A stretch of DNA of 64,000 bases, from positions 1,550,001 through 1,614,000 of the forward strand of contig NZ_BAABCP010000001.1 of assembly GCF_039539005.1 (NCBI RefSeq). The letters run 5' to 3'. Positions within the stretch are counted from its first letter, which is position 1. Each line of letters starts with the position of its first letter. A model generated the notes under the pieces. It was not told where the DNA came from and did no database searches. It saw only the letters and a program-made list of their open reading frames with translations. This document shows positions 7,688-16,198 of the stretch, in pieces. A program made the position numbers and the translations under genes. The DNA is from Microbacterium soli (GTDB lineage Bacteria > Actinomycetota > Actinomycetes > Actinomycetales > Microbacteriaceae).

Positions 7688-9655
7688 ATGACAGACGTTC
7701 TGCCCTCCGGCCTCGCCGTCTCCGAGTTCAGTTCCGACATCCGTCCGCAGGACGACCTGTACCGCCACGTCAACGGCGCGTGGCTGCAGGCCGCCGAGAT
7801 CCCCGCCGACAAGGCTCGCTGGGGCTCCTTCCACATGCTCGCCGAGCAGGCCGAGAAGGACGTGCGCGCCATCATCGAGGAGTCGCAGGGCGCGGGCGAG
7901 GGCACCCTGGCCCGGAAGGTCGGCGACCTGTTCACGAGCTTCATGGATACCGACCGCATCGCCCGGCTGGGGACGGCGCCGCTGAAGCCGGTGCTGGAGC
8001 GGGTCGCCGCGATCGACAGCATCCCCGCCCTGCTCACCACGGTCGGCGAGTTCGATCGCGAGGGGATCGCGGCGCTGCTGGGCGTCTACATCGAGCCCGA
8101 TCCCGGCGACCCGGAGCGGTACGTGCCCTTCGTCGTGCAGGCGGGTCTCTCGCTGCCGGACGAGAGCTACTACCGGGAGGACAGGTTCGCCGACACCCGC
8201 ACGGCGTATCGCGCGCACCTGGAGCGGCTGCTCTCGCTCGTGACGGTGCGGGCGGATGCCGCGACGATCGCTGAGAGCGCCTTCGCCCTCGAGCATGAGA
8301 TCGCCGCGCACCACTGGGACAACGTGGCCTCGCGCGACGCCGTGAAGACCTACAACCTGTTGAGCTGGGACGAACTCGTCGCGCTGGCCGGCGTCGACCT
8401 CGCACCGTGGCGCGACGCCGTCGCCGTCGCGAACCCGACGGCCTTCGCCGAGGTCGTCGTGCAGCAGCCGAGCTTCATCGAGGGCCTCGGTGCGCTGCTC
8501 GTCGCCGAGCGCCTGGACGACTGGAAGAACTGGCTGTATGCGAAGGCCGTTCACGGGCTGGCCGCCTACCTCACCGACGACGTCGTGAACGAGAACTTCT
8601 CCTTCTACGGCACCGAGCTCACCGGCACCCCGTCCATCCGCGAACGCTGGAAGCGCGGTGTCTCGCTGGTGGAGGGATCGCTGGGCGACGCGGTCGGGAA
8701 GATCTACGTGGAGCGCCACTTCCCGCCGGCGTCGAAGGCGGCGATGGACGAGCTGGTCGGCAACCTCATCGAGGCCTACCGGCAGAGCATCGGGAAGCTC
8801 GAATGGATGGGGGCGGAGACGCGGCGCAAGGCGCTCGACAAGCTCGACTCCTTCCGGCCGAAGATCGGGCATCCGGTGGTGTGGCGCGACTACGACGACG
8901 TCGAGATCTCGGCATCCGACCTGGTGGGCAACGTGCGCCGCGCGACGGTGTTCGAGCACGACCGGCAGGTCGCGAAGGTCGGCGGACCCATCGACCGCGA
9001 CGAGTGGTTCATGTCGCCGCAGACCGTCAACGCCTACTACAACCCGCTCATGAACGAGATCGTGTTCCCCGCGGCCATCCTGCAGTACCCGTTCTTCGAT
9101 CCGAACCGCGACGCGGCGGCGAACTACGGCGGCATCGGCGCCGTGATCGGGCACGAGATCGGCCACGGCTTCGACGACCAGGGCAGTCGCTACGACGGCA
9201 CCGGCCGTCTGCAGGACTGGTGGACGGATGCCGACCGCGCGGCGTTCGAGGAGCGCACCAAGGCGCTCATCGCGCAGTACGACGTGCTGGTGCCGCAGGG
9301 TCTGGACGCGGAGAACCACGTCAACGGCGCCCTCACCATCGGCGAGAACATCGGCGACCTGGGCGGTCTGGGCATCGCGCTGAAGGCGTACGAGCTGTCC
9401 CTGGGCGGTGCGGAGGCGCCCGTCATCGACGGGTACACCGGCATCCAACGGCTGCTGCTGAGCTGGGCGCAGGTGTGGCAGCAGAAGAGCCGTGAGGCCG
9501 AGACGATCAGACTGCTGGCCATCGACCCGCACTCGCCCAACGAGTTCCGCTGCAACCAGATCCTGCGCAACATCGACGCGTTCTACGACGCGTTCGGGGT
9601 GTCCGAGGGCGATGCGCTGCACCTTCCGAAGGAGGCGCGCGTCACGATCTGGTGA
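7688..9655 (+). CDS. M13 family zinc metallopeptidase (neprilysin/PepO-like)
   Basis: The protein is 655 aa, the usual size for bacterial M13 peptidases. The catalytic zinc motif is VIGHEIGHGFDDQGSRYDG (HExxH), and the third ligand lies in GENIGDLGG. NAYYNPLMNEIVFPAAILQ is the family's substrate-binding stretch upstream of the zinc site. The N-terminal RPQDDLYRHVNGAWL motif also matches. No signal peptide or membrane anchor is seen, so it is probably a cytoplasmic oligopeptidase like PepO. The open frame extends upstream but the family N-terminus begins at ATG 7688, preceded by a leaderless-type -10 box. Confidence 0.93.
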   Translation: MTDVLPSGLAVSEFSSDIRPQDDLYRHVNGAWLQAAEIPADKARWGSFHMLAEQAEKDVRAIIEESQGAGEGTLARKVGDLFTSFMDTDRIARLGTAPLKPVLERVAAIDSIPALLTTVGEFDREGIAALLGVYIEPDPGDPERYVPFVVQAGLSLPDESYYREDRFADTRTAYRAHLERLLSLVTVRADAATIAESAFALEHEIAAHHWDNVASRDAVKTYNLLSWDELVALAGVDLAPWRDAVAVANPTAFAEVVVQQPSFIEGLGALLVAERLDDWKNWLYAKAVHGLAAYLTDDVVNENFSFYGTELTGTPSIRERWKRGVSLVEGSLGDAVGKIYVERHFPPASKAAMDELVGNLIEAYRQSIGKLEWMGAETRRKALDKLDSFRPKIGHPVVWRDYDDVEISASDLVGNVRRATVFEHDRQVAKVGGPIDRDEWFMSPQTVNAYYNPLMNEIVFPAAILQYPFFDPNRDAAANYGGIGAVIGHEIGHGFDDQGSRYDGTGRLQDWWTDADRAAFEERTKALIAQYDVLVPQGLDAENHVNGALTIGENIGDLGGLGIALKAYELSLGGAEAPVIDGYTGIQRLLLSWAQVWQQKSREAETIRLLAIDPHSPNEFRCNQILRNIDAFYDAFGVSEGDALHLPKEARVTIW

Positions 9656-9697
9656 CCGCCGCATGAATCCCGCTCCCGCTGGAGGGCGCGACGGGGT

Positions 9698-9703
9698 TAC
9701 GAT
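9698..9703 (+). promoter_or_regulatory. Putative -10 box upstream of the beta-lactamase-like gene
   Basis: TACGAT lies about 80 nt upstream of the GTG at 9785, with GAGGAG near the start codon, so this gene would have a leadered transcript. No convincing -35 is visible. Confidence 0.35.
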
Positions 9704-9784
9704 AGCCGAGTCGGTCGGATCTCCAGCCCCCGCTGGGACGTCCGGTCACCGACGACTCCGACCCCAGCCCGTGAGGAGACCTGC

Positions 9785-10744
9785 GTGAGCTCCCCCTCCG
9801 CTTCGGTCCCGGACCCTTCCGATGGTGCGCCCACCGCGCCCGCCGAAGGAGTGACCACCGCTCGACGCAGATCGCAACGAGGAACCCGTCGGACTCCGCG
9901 CCGTGCAGCCATCGGCCGGCGGTCGTTCGGGTCCACGCTGCGCGCCCTGGAGGAGCTCGCCTCGTCCGGTGCGCAGGTGTCGGTGCACGTCGCCGACCTC
10001 GACAGCGGGCAGGCGGTGCTCACCGGAGACGACCACGTGTCCCTCCCGATCGCCGGGCTCGGTCTCGTCCCCGTGCTCGTCGAGACGGCGGTGGCACTGG
10101 AGGCCGGCGCGCTCGACCCGCTGCAGATCGTCGATCGCGATGCCGACGGGTTCGTGGCGGGCTCCGGACTGTGGCGGAGCCTGCGCGCTCCGGCGCTGCC
10201 CGTCGTCGACCTGGCGGTGCTGGCCGCCGCGACCGGCGACCCGAACGCGGCGAACGCGCTGCTGGACGCCGTGGGGCATGAGCAGGTGCGTGCGCGCATG
10301 GTCGGCCTCGGGATGCCCCGCAGCGCCGTGCTCGACCACTTCCGCGACAAGCGCGGCCCCGACGACGCCCCGCATGTCGCCGTCGGGACGACGAGGGAGT
10401 TCGCGGGACTCTTCGCGGCGCTCGTGAACTCGGCGGTCGTCGATGCGCGCGTGAGCGCCCAGGTGTCGGAGTGGCTGAGCCTGAACCAGGACCTCAGCCT
10501 CGTCGCCGCGACCACGGGGCTCGACCCGTTCGCCCACGAGCACGACGCCCACGGCCTGCTGTTCATCAACAAGACCGGCCGCGACCGCGGCGTGCGCGCC
10601 GAGGCGGGCGTGCTGGCCGGCCCCCGCGCGGGCGTCGCCTACGCGCTCACGGTCTGCTTCGACGACCTGTCCATCAGCCACCGGCTGCGCGCGCACGAGG
10701 CCTTCCACATCCTCGGCACCGACCTCATGGAGTACGCCCACTGA
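9785..10744 (+). CDS. Class A beta-lactamase-like protein with lost catalytic Ser and Lys
   Basis: This 319-aa protein has the class A serine beta-lactamase fold pattern after a basic, Ala/Arg-rich N-terminus of about 50 residues. VSVHVADLDSGQAVLTGDD matches the first strands, GDPNAANALL (151-160) corresponds to the SDN loop, and NKTGRDRGVRAEAG (262-275) is the KTG strand. The SxxK position reads LPIAGLGLVPVLVE, so the nucleophile Ser is Gly91 and the Lys is Leu94. It should not act as a beta-lactamase or acylating hydrolase; it may be a binding or scaffold protein. There is no clear signal peptide. The GTG start at 9785 has GAGGAG upstream. Confidence 0.75.
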   Translation: MSSPSASVPDPSDGAPTAPAEGVTTARRRSQRGTRRTPRRAAIGRRSFGSTLRALEELASSGAQVSVHVADLDSGQAVLTGDDHVSLPIAGLGLVPVLVETAVALEAGALDPLQIVDRDADGFVAGSGLWRSLRAPALPVVDLAVLAAATGDPNAANALLDAVGHEQVRARMVGLGMPRSAVLDHFRDKRGPDDAPHVAVGTTREFAGLFAALVNSAVVDARVSAQVSEWLSLNQDLSLVAATTGLDPFAHEHDAHGLLFINKTGRDRGVRAEAGVLAGPRAGVAYALTVCFDDLSISHRLRAHEAFHILGTDLMEYAH

Positions 10745-10781
10745 CCAGGCCCACGACCGCGCCATCGGCTACCGTCGGAGG

Positions 10782-11180
10782 ATGATCCCCGCCGACTGGA
10801 CGCCCCACCGCCGAGATGACGGAGAGCTGCTCGGCTGGATCCGCCCCGAGGGGGCGGACTGGGTCGCGATCGATCTGCTCGGCCGCACGGCATCCGCTCC
10901 CGTCGACTGGCTGGAAGCCGGGGCCGCGCTGGAGCAGGTGGGTCTGGCGTGGCTCGCGGATGTCTGGATGCTGGAGGGCGAGGCATCCGCGCCGCTGCGC
11001 GTGCGCTTCGTGGAGGTGACGCCGTCTCAGGGCGCGGTCACCGGCCGGGTCATCGTGAAGGTCGACGACTTCGGTGACATGCAGCGGCCGCCGACCGAGC
11101 GCTTCACGCTGCCCTGGCCCGCACCCGACCGCCTGCGCCCGGCCCACCCGGGCGACCCCGACGGGCGCAACCTCGGCTGA
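10782..11180 (+). CDS. Conserved hypothetical protein
   Basis: This is a 132-aa soluble acidic protein that begins MIPADWTPHRRDDGELLGWI. It contains no motif I recognise. A -10-like TACCGT at 10770-10775 sits 6 nt before the ATG at 10782, and CGGAGG directly abuts the start. The composition matches the native genome and it follows the beta-lactamase-like gene by 37 nt. It looks like a lineage-specific family, with repeated Trp and Asp residues suggesting a compact beta-rich domain. No function can be offered. Confidence 0.7.
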   Translation: MIPADWTPHRRDDGELLGWIRPEGADWVAIDLLGRTASAPVDWLEAGAALEQVGLAWLADVWMLEGEASAPLRVRFVEVTPSQGAVTGRVIVKVDDFGDMQRPPTERFTLPWPAPDRLRPAHPGDPDGRNLG

Positions 11181-11253
11181 CCTTCGCTCTGCTCGCGTCC
11201 CGTGCCGGGCGATTGCGGTACCGAGTATCTGCGTGGATCGGTACCATTGGCGC

Positions 11254-11514
11254 ATGGCCATGAATCTGAGACTCCGGCCCGAGGCGGCCGCCGCGTTGAA
11301 GGCCGAGTCCGAGCGCACCGGCCTCAGCCAGCAGGAGATCCTGCGACGCGCCGTCGATGAGCATCTCGGGCTGAGGGAGAACCCCGTCGACACTCTCCCC
11401 GGCTGGGTGTCCCCGCCGGACAGGCCGTACCGTCCGATCACGCCGACTCTGAGGTTGCCCGAAGGCACGACGACGGAGAGCATCCTCGACGAGCTGCGAG
11501 CGGATCGGGCATGA
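11254..11514 (+). CDS. Ribbon-helix-helix antitoxin (VapB-like)
   Basis: This 86-aa protein starts MAMNLRLRPEAAAALKAESE and continues TGLSQQEILRRAVDEHLGL. The first strand plus two helices form a ribbon-helix-helix DNA-binding domain, and the C-terminal tail would wrap the toxin. A start at 11254 or 11260 is possible; the longer open frame upstream lacks domain similarity. Its stop overlaps the start of the PIN toxin by ATGA. As in other VapBC pairs it is expected to neutralise the toxin and repress the operon. Confidence 0.8.
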   Translation: MAMNLRLRPEAAAALKAESERTGLSQQEILRRAVDEHLGLRENPVDTLPGWVSPPDRPYRPITPTLRLPEGTTTESILDELRADRA

Positions 11515-11942
11515 CCCGGATCTACCTGGACACGAGCGCGCTGGCGAAACGCGTCTTCCTCGAAGGGGAGTCGCTCGCCCTGCGCGATGCGCTGGATGCG
11601 GCGAAGCACCAGGGATGGCACCTCGTGACCTCCGCCCTCACCCGTGTCGAAGTGGCTCGGGTCGCCCGTACACGGATCGACGCCGAGCTGCCGCAGGCGA
11701 TCGGCCGGGCGTTCGTCGATTCGATGGAGGGGGTCGCGACCGCGCACCTCACCCGTGCTGTGCTCGACAGCGCCCGCATCATCGGTCCCCCCGTCCTGAG
11801 CACGCTCGACGCGATTCACCTGGCCACGGCCGTCGCCCTGACCGTCGACGAGGTGTGGACGTACGACAGTCGGATGGCGCAGACCGCAGAGGCCCTGGGG
11901 CTCACCGTCTGCATGCCCGGTCGTGATTCCATGGACGCATGA
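11511..11942 (+). CDS. PIN-domain ribonuclease toxin (VapC-like)
   Basis: This 143-aa protein is a single PIN domain. The four acidic metal-binding residues are visible as Asp7 (IYLDTSAL), Glu47 (TRVEVARV), Asp100 (STLDAIHLATA) and Asp119 (WTYDSRMAQTA). VapC toxins are Mg2+-dependent endoribonucleases that cut tRNA or rRNA and arrest growth. Translation is coupled to the upstream antitoxin by a 4-nt ATGA overlap. All catalytic residues are present, so the toxin appears intact. The RNA target is unknown. Confidence 0.87.
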   Translation: MTRIYLDTSALAKRVFLEGESLALRDALDAAKHQGWHLVTSALTRVEVARVARTRIDAELPQAIGRAFVDSMEGVATAHLTRAVLDSARIIGPPVLSTLDAIHLATAVALTVDEVWTYDSRMAQTAEALGLTVCMPGRDSMDA

Positions 11943-12077
11943 GCGGGATGCCGACGGACTGCCGTTCCCCGCGGGAGCACTGGCAGCTCGAGGACGCCCC
12001 GCACGAGGTGCTCGCCGCCGGCGGCGGGGAGGCGCTCCCCGGACGATGAACGGCCCGCGACCCGATACTGTGAGCCC

Positions 12078-12455
12078 ATGAGCAACGTGCCACCACCGCC
12101 CGGCCCGTATTACACCGCGGTTCCTCAGCCCATGAATCCGTCCGACGAGAAGATGTGGTCGGTGCTGGTGCACATCGGCGGCGTCTTCTTCGAGTTCTTC
12201 GCGGCGCTGATCGGGTATCTGGTGCTCAAGGATCGTGGGCCGTTCGTGCGCGCCCACACCGCCGCCGCGCTGAACTTCCAGCTGACGCTGCTGATCGCGT
12301 TCGTCGTCGGCGGTGTGCTGGCGATCGTCGGCATCGGTCTGCTGATCATCCTCGCCGCAGCGCTGCTCAATGTCGTGTTCAGCATCGTCGCCGCGGTCAA
12401 GGCCGGTAACGGGCAGTGGTATCAGTATCCGATGATGATCAAGTTCGTCAGCTGA
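12078..12455 (+). CDS. DUF4870 domain membrane protein
   Basis: This 125-aa protein has a short Pro-rich N-terminus (PPPPGPYYTAVPQPM) followed by the DUF4870 pattern DEKMWSVLVHIGGVFFEFFA, RAHTAAALNFQLT and two to three hydrophobic helices. DUF4870 proteins are small inner-membrane proteins related to Tic20/YtxH-like families and have no established function. A TACTGT -10-like box at 12066-12071 lies 6 nt from the ATG at 12078, fitting a leaderless transcript. The gene ends 9 nt before the GNAT start and may share a transcript with it. Confidence 0.85.
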   Translation: MSNVPPPPGPYYTAVPQPMNPSDEKMWSVLVHIGGVFFEFFAALIGYLVLKDRGPFVRAHTAAALNFQLTLLIAFVVGGVLAIVGIGLLIILAAALLNVVFSIVAAVKAGNGQWYQYPMMIKFVS

Positions 12456-12463
12456 GGCAGACT

Positions 12464-13159
12464 GTGACTGTGCGTACCATCCGAGATCTCGACACCGTTG
12501 AACTGATCATCGACGCCCAGGGGCTGCTGGATTCCATCCGCGGGCCCGAGCGCGTCATCGACGCCGGCACGCTGCGGGCGCTGCAGCAGTCCGGCAACTA
12601 CGTCGTCGGCCTGTTCGACGGCGAGGACGGCGACGAGCGGATGGTCGGCGCGTCCATCGCCTTCTTCGGCGTGCCCGGGCAGCGCACCATGCACTCGCAC
12701 ATCACGGCGCTGCTCCCGGAGTACCGCGGCCGCGGCTGGGGTCGGGAGCTCAAGGAGCACCAGCGCCAGTGGGCGTTCTCCCGCGAGGTCGGACGCATCA
12801 CCTGGACCTTCGACCCACTGGTCGCCCGCAACGCGCACTTCTTCCTCACGGTGCTGGGGGCGCGCGTGCTCGGCTACACCATCAACCGCTACGGCATCTT
12901 CGGGGGCGGCGACGCCGGCGACCAGAGCGACCGCCTGGACGTGGAGTGGACCCTGGCCGACATCGCCAAGTCCCCGGCATCCGAGTCCGTCGTCGCGACG
13001 GTCGGCATCCCTTCCGACATCGAGGCCATGCGGACCTCCGATCCGGCCGCCGCGCACGAGTGGCGGCTGCGGCTGAGGGGCGAGCTGGAGGGACACCTCG
13101 GCAAGGGGCTGCGCATCGCCGGCTTCGACGTCGACCGCGGCTACCTGCTGACGAAGTAG
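12464..13159 (+). CDS. GNAT-family N-acetyltransferase (island insertion target)
   Basis: The protein is 231 aa from the GTG at 12464 (GTG 12470 is an alternative). The acetyl-CoA binding region is ITALLPEYRGRGWGRELKEH, followed by the Arg/Trp-rich segment GRITWTFDPLVARNAHFFL typical of larger GNAT proteins in actinobacteria. Substrate is unknown. Its last 169 coding bases plus 4 bases past the stop are duplicated at 23304-23476, at the far end of the island. This copy is intact and the downstream copy is a remnant. The gene seems to have been the insertion target, its 3' end being restored by sequence carried on the island or by duplication. Confidence 0.85.
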   Translation: MTVRTIRDLDTVELIIDAQGLLDSIRGPERVIDAGTLRALQQSGNYVVGLFDGEDGDERMVGASIAFFGVPGQRTMHSHITALLPEYRGRGWGRELKEHQRQWAFSREVGRITWTFDPLVARNAHFFLTVLGARVLGYTINRYGIFGGGDAGDQSDRLDVEWTLADIAKSPASESVVATVGIPSDIEAMRTSDPAAAHEWRLRLRGELEGHLGKGLRIAGFDVDRGYLLTK

Positions 13160-13163
13160 CCGC
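12991..13163. repeat. Left 173-bp direct repeat flanking the island
   Basis: These bases, from CGTCGCGACGG to the GNAT stop codon plus CCGC, recur at 23304-23476 with one difference (A at 13019, G at 23332; Ile to Val in the GNAT protein). The offset is 10,313 bp. Homology ends sharply at both sides. Confidence 0.95.
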
Positions 13164-13201
13164 ACGTCTCGCTGGACTGGCTGCGAGCGTCATCGCGGGA
13201 A

Positions 13202-13233
13202 CGGGCGGGGAGAAGGGGGATTCTCCCCGCCCG
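13202..13233 (-). terminator. Strong stem-loop terminator after the enolase-superfamily gene
   Basis: The arms CGGGCGGGGAGAA (13202-13214) and TTCTCCCCGCCCG (13221-13233) pair perfectly around a 6-nt loop. It lies 10 bp beyond the stop of the minus-strand gene at 13243 and may also stop read-through from the GNAT side. Confidence 0.75.
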
Positions 13234-13242
13234 GATCGCGGA

Positions 13243-14382
13243 CTACGTGCGGGAGATCGCGAAGCGGTCGACGGCGGCCTGATCCCACTCGATCCCCAGT
13301 CCAGGTCGGGCAGTCAAGTGGACTGCTCCTCCGCGGACCTCCAGGCGGCTCTCCTCGGTGAGGAGCCGCTCGAAGTTGTAGATGTCCTTCTTGAGGGAGA
13401 AGTGCTCGATCGCCACCGTGTTCGAGATGGCTGCACCCAGCTGGGCATGGAGATTCGCGTGCCAGTGCGGCGCGACCTGGATGCCGTGGCTGTCGGCGAG
13501 ATGTGCAACCTTGACCCACTCGGTCACTCCTCCGATCACACCGGCATCCGGTTGGAGCAGATCGGCGGCGCGCCCATCGATGAGTCGAGCGAACTCCCAT
13601 CGCGTCTGATGGATCTCGCCCGTGGCAACGGGCGTCTCCAGGACCCGGGCGACCTCGGCGTGGCCGGTGATGTCGTCCGGAGACAGGGGCTCTTCGAACC
13701 ACCAGATTCCGCGTTCATCGGCTGCCCGCTCGAACGCGCGCGCCGCGCGAATGGCTTCAGTCGGCGTGCGATAGGCATTGTTCGCATCGAGCGCGAGACG
13801 GTCATCAGGACCCATCGCCGCGAACGCAGCCGCGACGCGCTCCGCGTCCTCGGCGATGGGTAGGCCGCCGACCTTGATCTTGTGGTCGGTGAAGCCCTCT
13901 GCGCGGTTCTCCTCGATCTCGGCGGTGACAGTATCGGCGGGAGAGCCTTCGCCGGGACGGTAATATCCGCCGGAGGCGTATGCGGGGAGAGGGCGTGCCA
14001 CATCACCGCCGAGTAGGACGGCAAGCGGCACGTCACAGGCCTTCGCCCGGAGATCCCAGAGTGCTGTGTCCACCGCACTGAGCGCTCGGACCACCATGCC
14101 GCGGCGGCCGCTGAGCAGGGTCTCCTGGTACAGGCGCTGCCAGGTTCTCTCCAGATCCTCGGCGCCTTCGCGTTCGAGCATCGGGGCCAGGAGCTCGTCG
14201 ACGGCCTGTGCCAAGATCGGCCCTCCGGAGGTGCCCGCATAGGCGTACCCGATGCCGTTACCGTGCTCGCTCTCCACGTCCACCAGAAGATAATGACGTT
14301 CACTCAGCACCCGTGTGGAGATGCGGGTCGGACGCTCGATGGGAATGGCGACCGCTTTCGCGCTCACCCGAAGCTTACTCAT
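13243..14382 (-). CDS. Mandelate racemase/muconate lactonizing enzyme family protein
   Basis: This 379-aa enolase-superfamily enzyme has an N-terminal capping domain (1-120) and a TIM barrel. The first catalytic motif is DHKIKVGG (KxK). Metal ligands are visible as Asp in LALDANNAY, Glu in WWFEEPLSPDD and Glu in ATGEIHQTRWEFAR. QPDAGVIGG and VAPHWHANLH give the Asp-His pair typical of the mandelate racemase subgroup. Such enzymes abstract a proton next to a carboxylate and then racemise, epimerise or dehydrate. It is last in the minus-strand island operon, 52 nt after the binding-protein gene. A carboxylate such as a betaine or carnitine derivative is a plausible substrate, by context only. 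Confidence 0.85.
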   Translation of the reverse strand: MSKLRVSAKAVAIPIERPTRISTRVLSERHYLLVDVESEHGNGIGYAYAGTSGGPILAQAVDELLAPMLEREGAEDLERTWQRLYQETLLSGRRGMVVRALSAVDTALWDLRAKACDVPLAVLLGGDVARPLPAYASGGYYRPGEGSPADTVTAEIEENRAEGFTDHKIKVGGLPIAEDAERVAAAFAAMGPDDRLALDANNAYRTPTEAIRAARAFERAADERGIWWFEEPLSPDDITGHAEVARVLETPVATGEIHQTRWEFARLIDGRAADLLQPDAGVIGGVTEWVKVAHLADSHGIQVAPHWHANLHAQLGAAISNTVAIEHFSLKKDIYNFERLLTEESRLEVRGGAVHLTARPGLGIEWDQAAVDRFAISRT

Positions 14383-14434
14383 GTTCCTCAGCTCTCAATC
14401 TGAATCGTCGGCGGGGTCGCTGAACGGGATCGCG

Positions 14435-15370
14435 TCAGCCGATCAGGCCTTCCGTGGTCAGCCAGTCCTCTGCGACATCCGCTGGAGTTTCACCGTCGAC
14501 GTCGACACGGGAGTTGAGCGACATCATGACGTCATTGGTCAAGCGTGCGCTGATCTCATCGAGAATGTCCTTGATCGCGGGGTGCTCGTCGAGCACATCT
14601 TGGCGCAGTGTCACCGCACCGCGGTACTCGACGAAGAACCCGCGGTCGTCCTCGAGCACGCTTAGGCCACTCGAGACGTTTCGCCCGTCCGTCGTCGTCG
14701 TCTCGGTGAAGGTGCAGGACTCCCCGACCTGCGTGTAGACGAGATTGAAATCCATCTCCAGAACATCTGGGAATTCGATCTCATACGCGGCTTCGAGGCC
14801 AGGCAGACCGTCGTCGCGGTTGAGGAACTCGCTGGCGGCGCAGATGCTGCCCTCGGCGGGGTTCGCCCTGATGTACTCTGCGGCGTCGCTGAGTGTGTAC
14901 ACGCCGTTCTCCTCCATGAACTCCGTCTTCGCCGCGATCGCGTAGGCGTTCTCGAAGGGGGCGGGTTCCAGCCACACGATTCCGTTCTCTTCGAGATCCT
15001 CTGTGGAGACGGCGGCATAGAGATCGTCGGGGATGTTGTCGGGGGTGTGCCCGAGGATGTTGACCCATCCTGTTCCGGTGTAGTCCCAGTACAGGTCCAT
15101 CTCGCCCGACTCCAGCGCCGCGCGCACCGTCGAGGTTCCGGATACCCCGGTCTTGTCGATGATCTCTGCGCCGGCGTTCTCCAGGGCGAGAGAGGTGATC
15201 ATGCCGAGGATGATCGATTCGGTGAACTCCTTGGATCCGACGGAGATCGTCGCACCGGCGAGCTCACCGGTGCTCTCGCTGCTGCTGCTCGTGTCCGAGC
15301 TGCAGGCGGTCAGGGGCAGCAGGAGAATACCGGCTGCGAGGAGGGACAGGGTGACTCTGGCTGTTCTCAT
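14435..15370 (-). CDS. Osmoprotectant/quaternary amine ABC substrate-binding lipoprotein
   Basis: This 311-aa protein starts with a lipoprotein signal peptide ending in PLTACSSD, so it is anchored outside the membrane by Cys23. The mature domain is OpuAC/OsmF-like: ISVGSKEFTESIILGMI, LYWDYTGTGW and a Thr/Asp-rich hinge. Family members bind glycine betaine, choline, carnitine or other quaternary amines. It is encoded 48 nt downstream of the permease at 15419 in the same operon. The ligand-binding Trp/Tyr residues include WDYTGTGW, but ligand cannot be decided by eye. Confidence 0.88.
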   Translation of the reverse strand: MRTARVTLSLLAAGILLLPLTACSSDTSSSSESTGELAGATISVGSKEFTESIILGMITSLALENAGAEIIDKTGVSGTSTVRAALESGEMDLYWDYTGTGWVNILGHTPDNIPDDLYAAVSTEDLEENGIVWLEPAPFENAYAIAAKTEFMEENGVYTLSDAAEYIRANPAEGSICAASEFLNRDDGLPGLEAAYEIEFPDVLEMDFNLVYTQVGESCTFTETTTTDGRNVSSGLSVLEDDRGFFVEYRGAVTLRQDVLDEHPAIKDILDEISARLTNDVMMSLNSRVDVDGETPADVAEDWLTTEGLIG

Positions 15371-15418
15371 GATGACTACTTTCCTGTGCAGTGGTGATCG
15401 GGTGGGGGGGTAGGAGAC

Positions 15419-16198
15419 TCAGAGGCCTCGGGGGCGGAGCAGGTCTTCGGCGAGACCGGCGAGGTAGTCGATGGCGAGCGCCAGTGCTGCGGTGAGCACC
15501 GCACCGACAACCTGCACGAGGACCCGGTTCGTGGACAGGCCGGCGACGATGATGTCGCCCAGCCCGCCGGCGTTGATGTATGCGGCCAGTGCTGCGCTGG
15601 CGACGGTGATCGTCAGTGCTGTTCGTACCCCGGCCATGATGATCGGCACGGCGAGAGGCAGCTCGATGCGCAACAGCACCGCGCTCTTCGACATGCCCAT
15701 GCCGCGTCCTGCTTCGAGGACGGCCTCGTCGACCTGCTCGAGGCCGACGATCGTGTTGAGCAGCACCGGGATGATCGTGAAGATGAACAAGGCGAGGACC
15801 GCCGAGGCGAACCCGAGGAAGAGGAAGGCCACCGCGAAATACACCAGCACCGCGATGGTCGGGACCGCCTGTCCGATCGTGAGCACGCCGATGATGATCC
15901 CGCGGGCGCGTCGCGCGAATGGCCGGGTCAGCAGCGCCCCAAGCGGGATCGCGACGATGAGGACGAGCACCGTGGGGATCAGGGTCAGCAGCAGGTGTTG
16001 CCAGAACGCCGTGAACAGACGCTCCGCGTTCAGCGATCGGGCCTCGATGCTGTCGAGCTTCTGGCCGCTGACGTAGAGGTACAGTACCGCGCAGACGACG
16101 ATGAGGAGCACCGGCATCCCGAGATAGCTGACGATCGAACGACGACGGGTCGACCCGTCGGAAGGGGGCAGACGGATCTCGGTGGTGAGAGTGCTCAT
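15419..16198 (-). CDS. Osmoprotectant ABC transporter permease
   Basis: This 259-aa permease has about six transmembrane helices. The coupling region GLEQVDEAVLEAGRGMGMSK, followed by LPLAVPIIMAG, matches the EAA loop of OpuCB/OpuCD-type proteins. An extended cytoplasmic N-terminus precedes the first helix (about 25 residues). Its start overlaps the ATPase stop by ATGA (16195-16198), indicating translational coupling. With the second permease at 17322 it should form the heterodimeric membrane channel. Confidence 0.88.
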   Translation of the reverse strand: MSTLTTEIRLPPSDGSTRRRSIVSYLGMPVLLIVVCAVLYLYVSGQKLDSIEARSLNAERLFTAFWQHLLLTLIPTVLVLIVAIPLGALLTRPFARRARGIIIGVLTIGQAVPTIAVLVYFAVAFLFLGFASAVLALFIFTIIPVLLNTIVGLEQVDEAVLEAGRGMGMSKSAVLLRIELPLAVPIIMAGVRTALTITVASAALAAYINAGGLGDIIVAGLSTNRVLVQVVGAVLTAALALAIDYLAGLAEDLLRPRGL

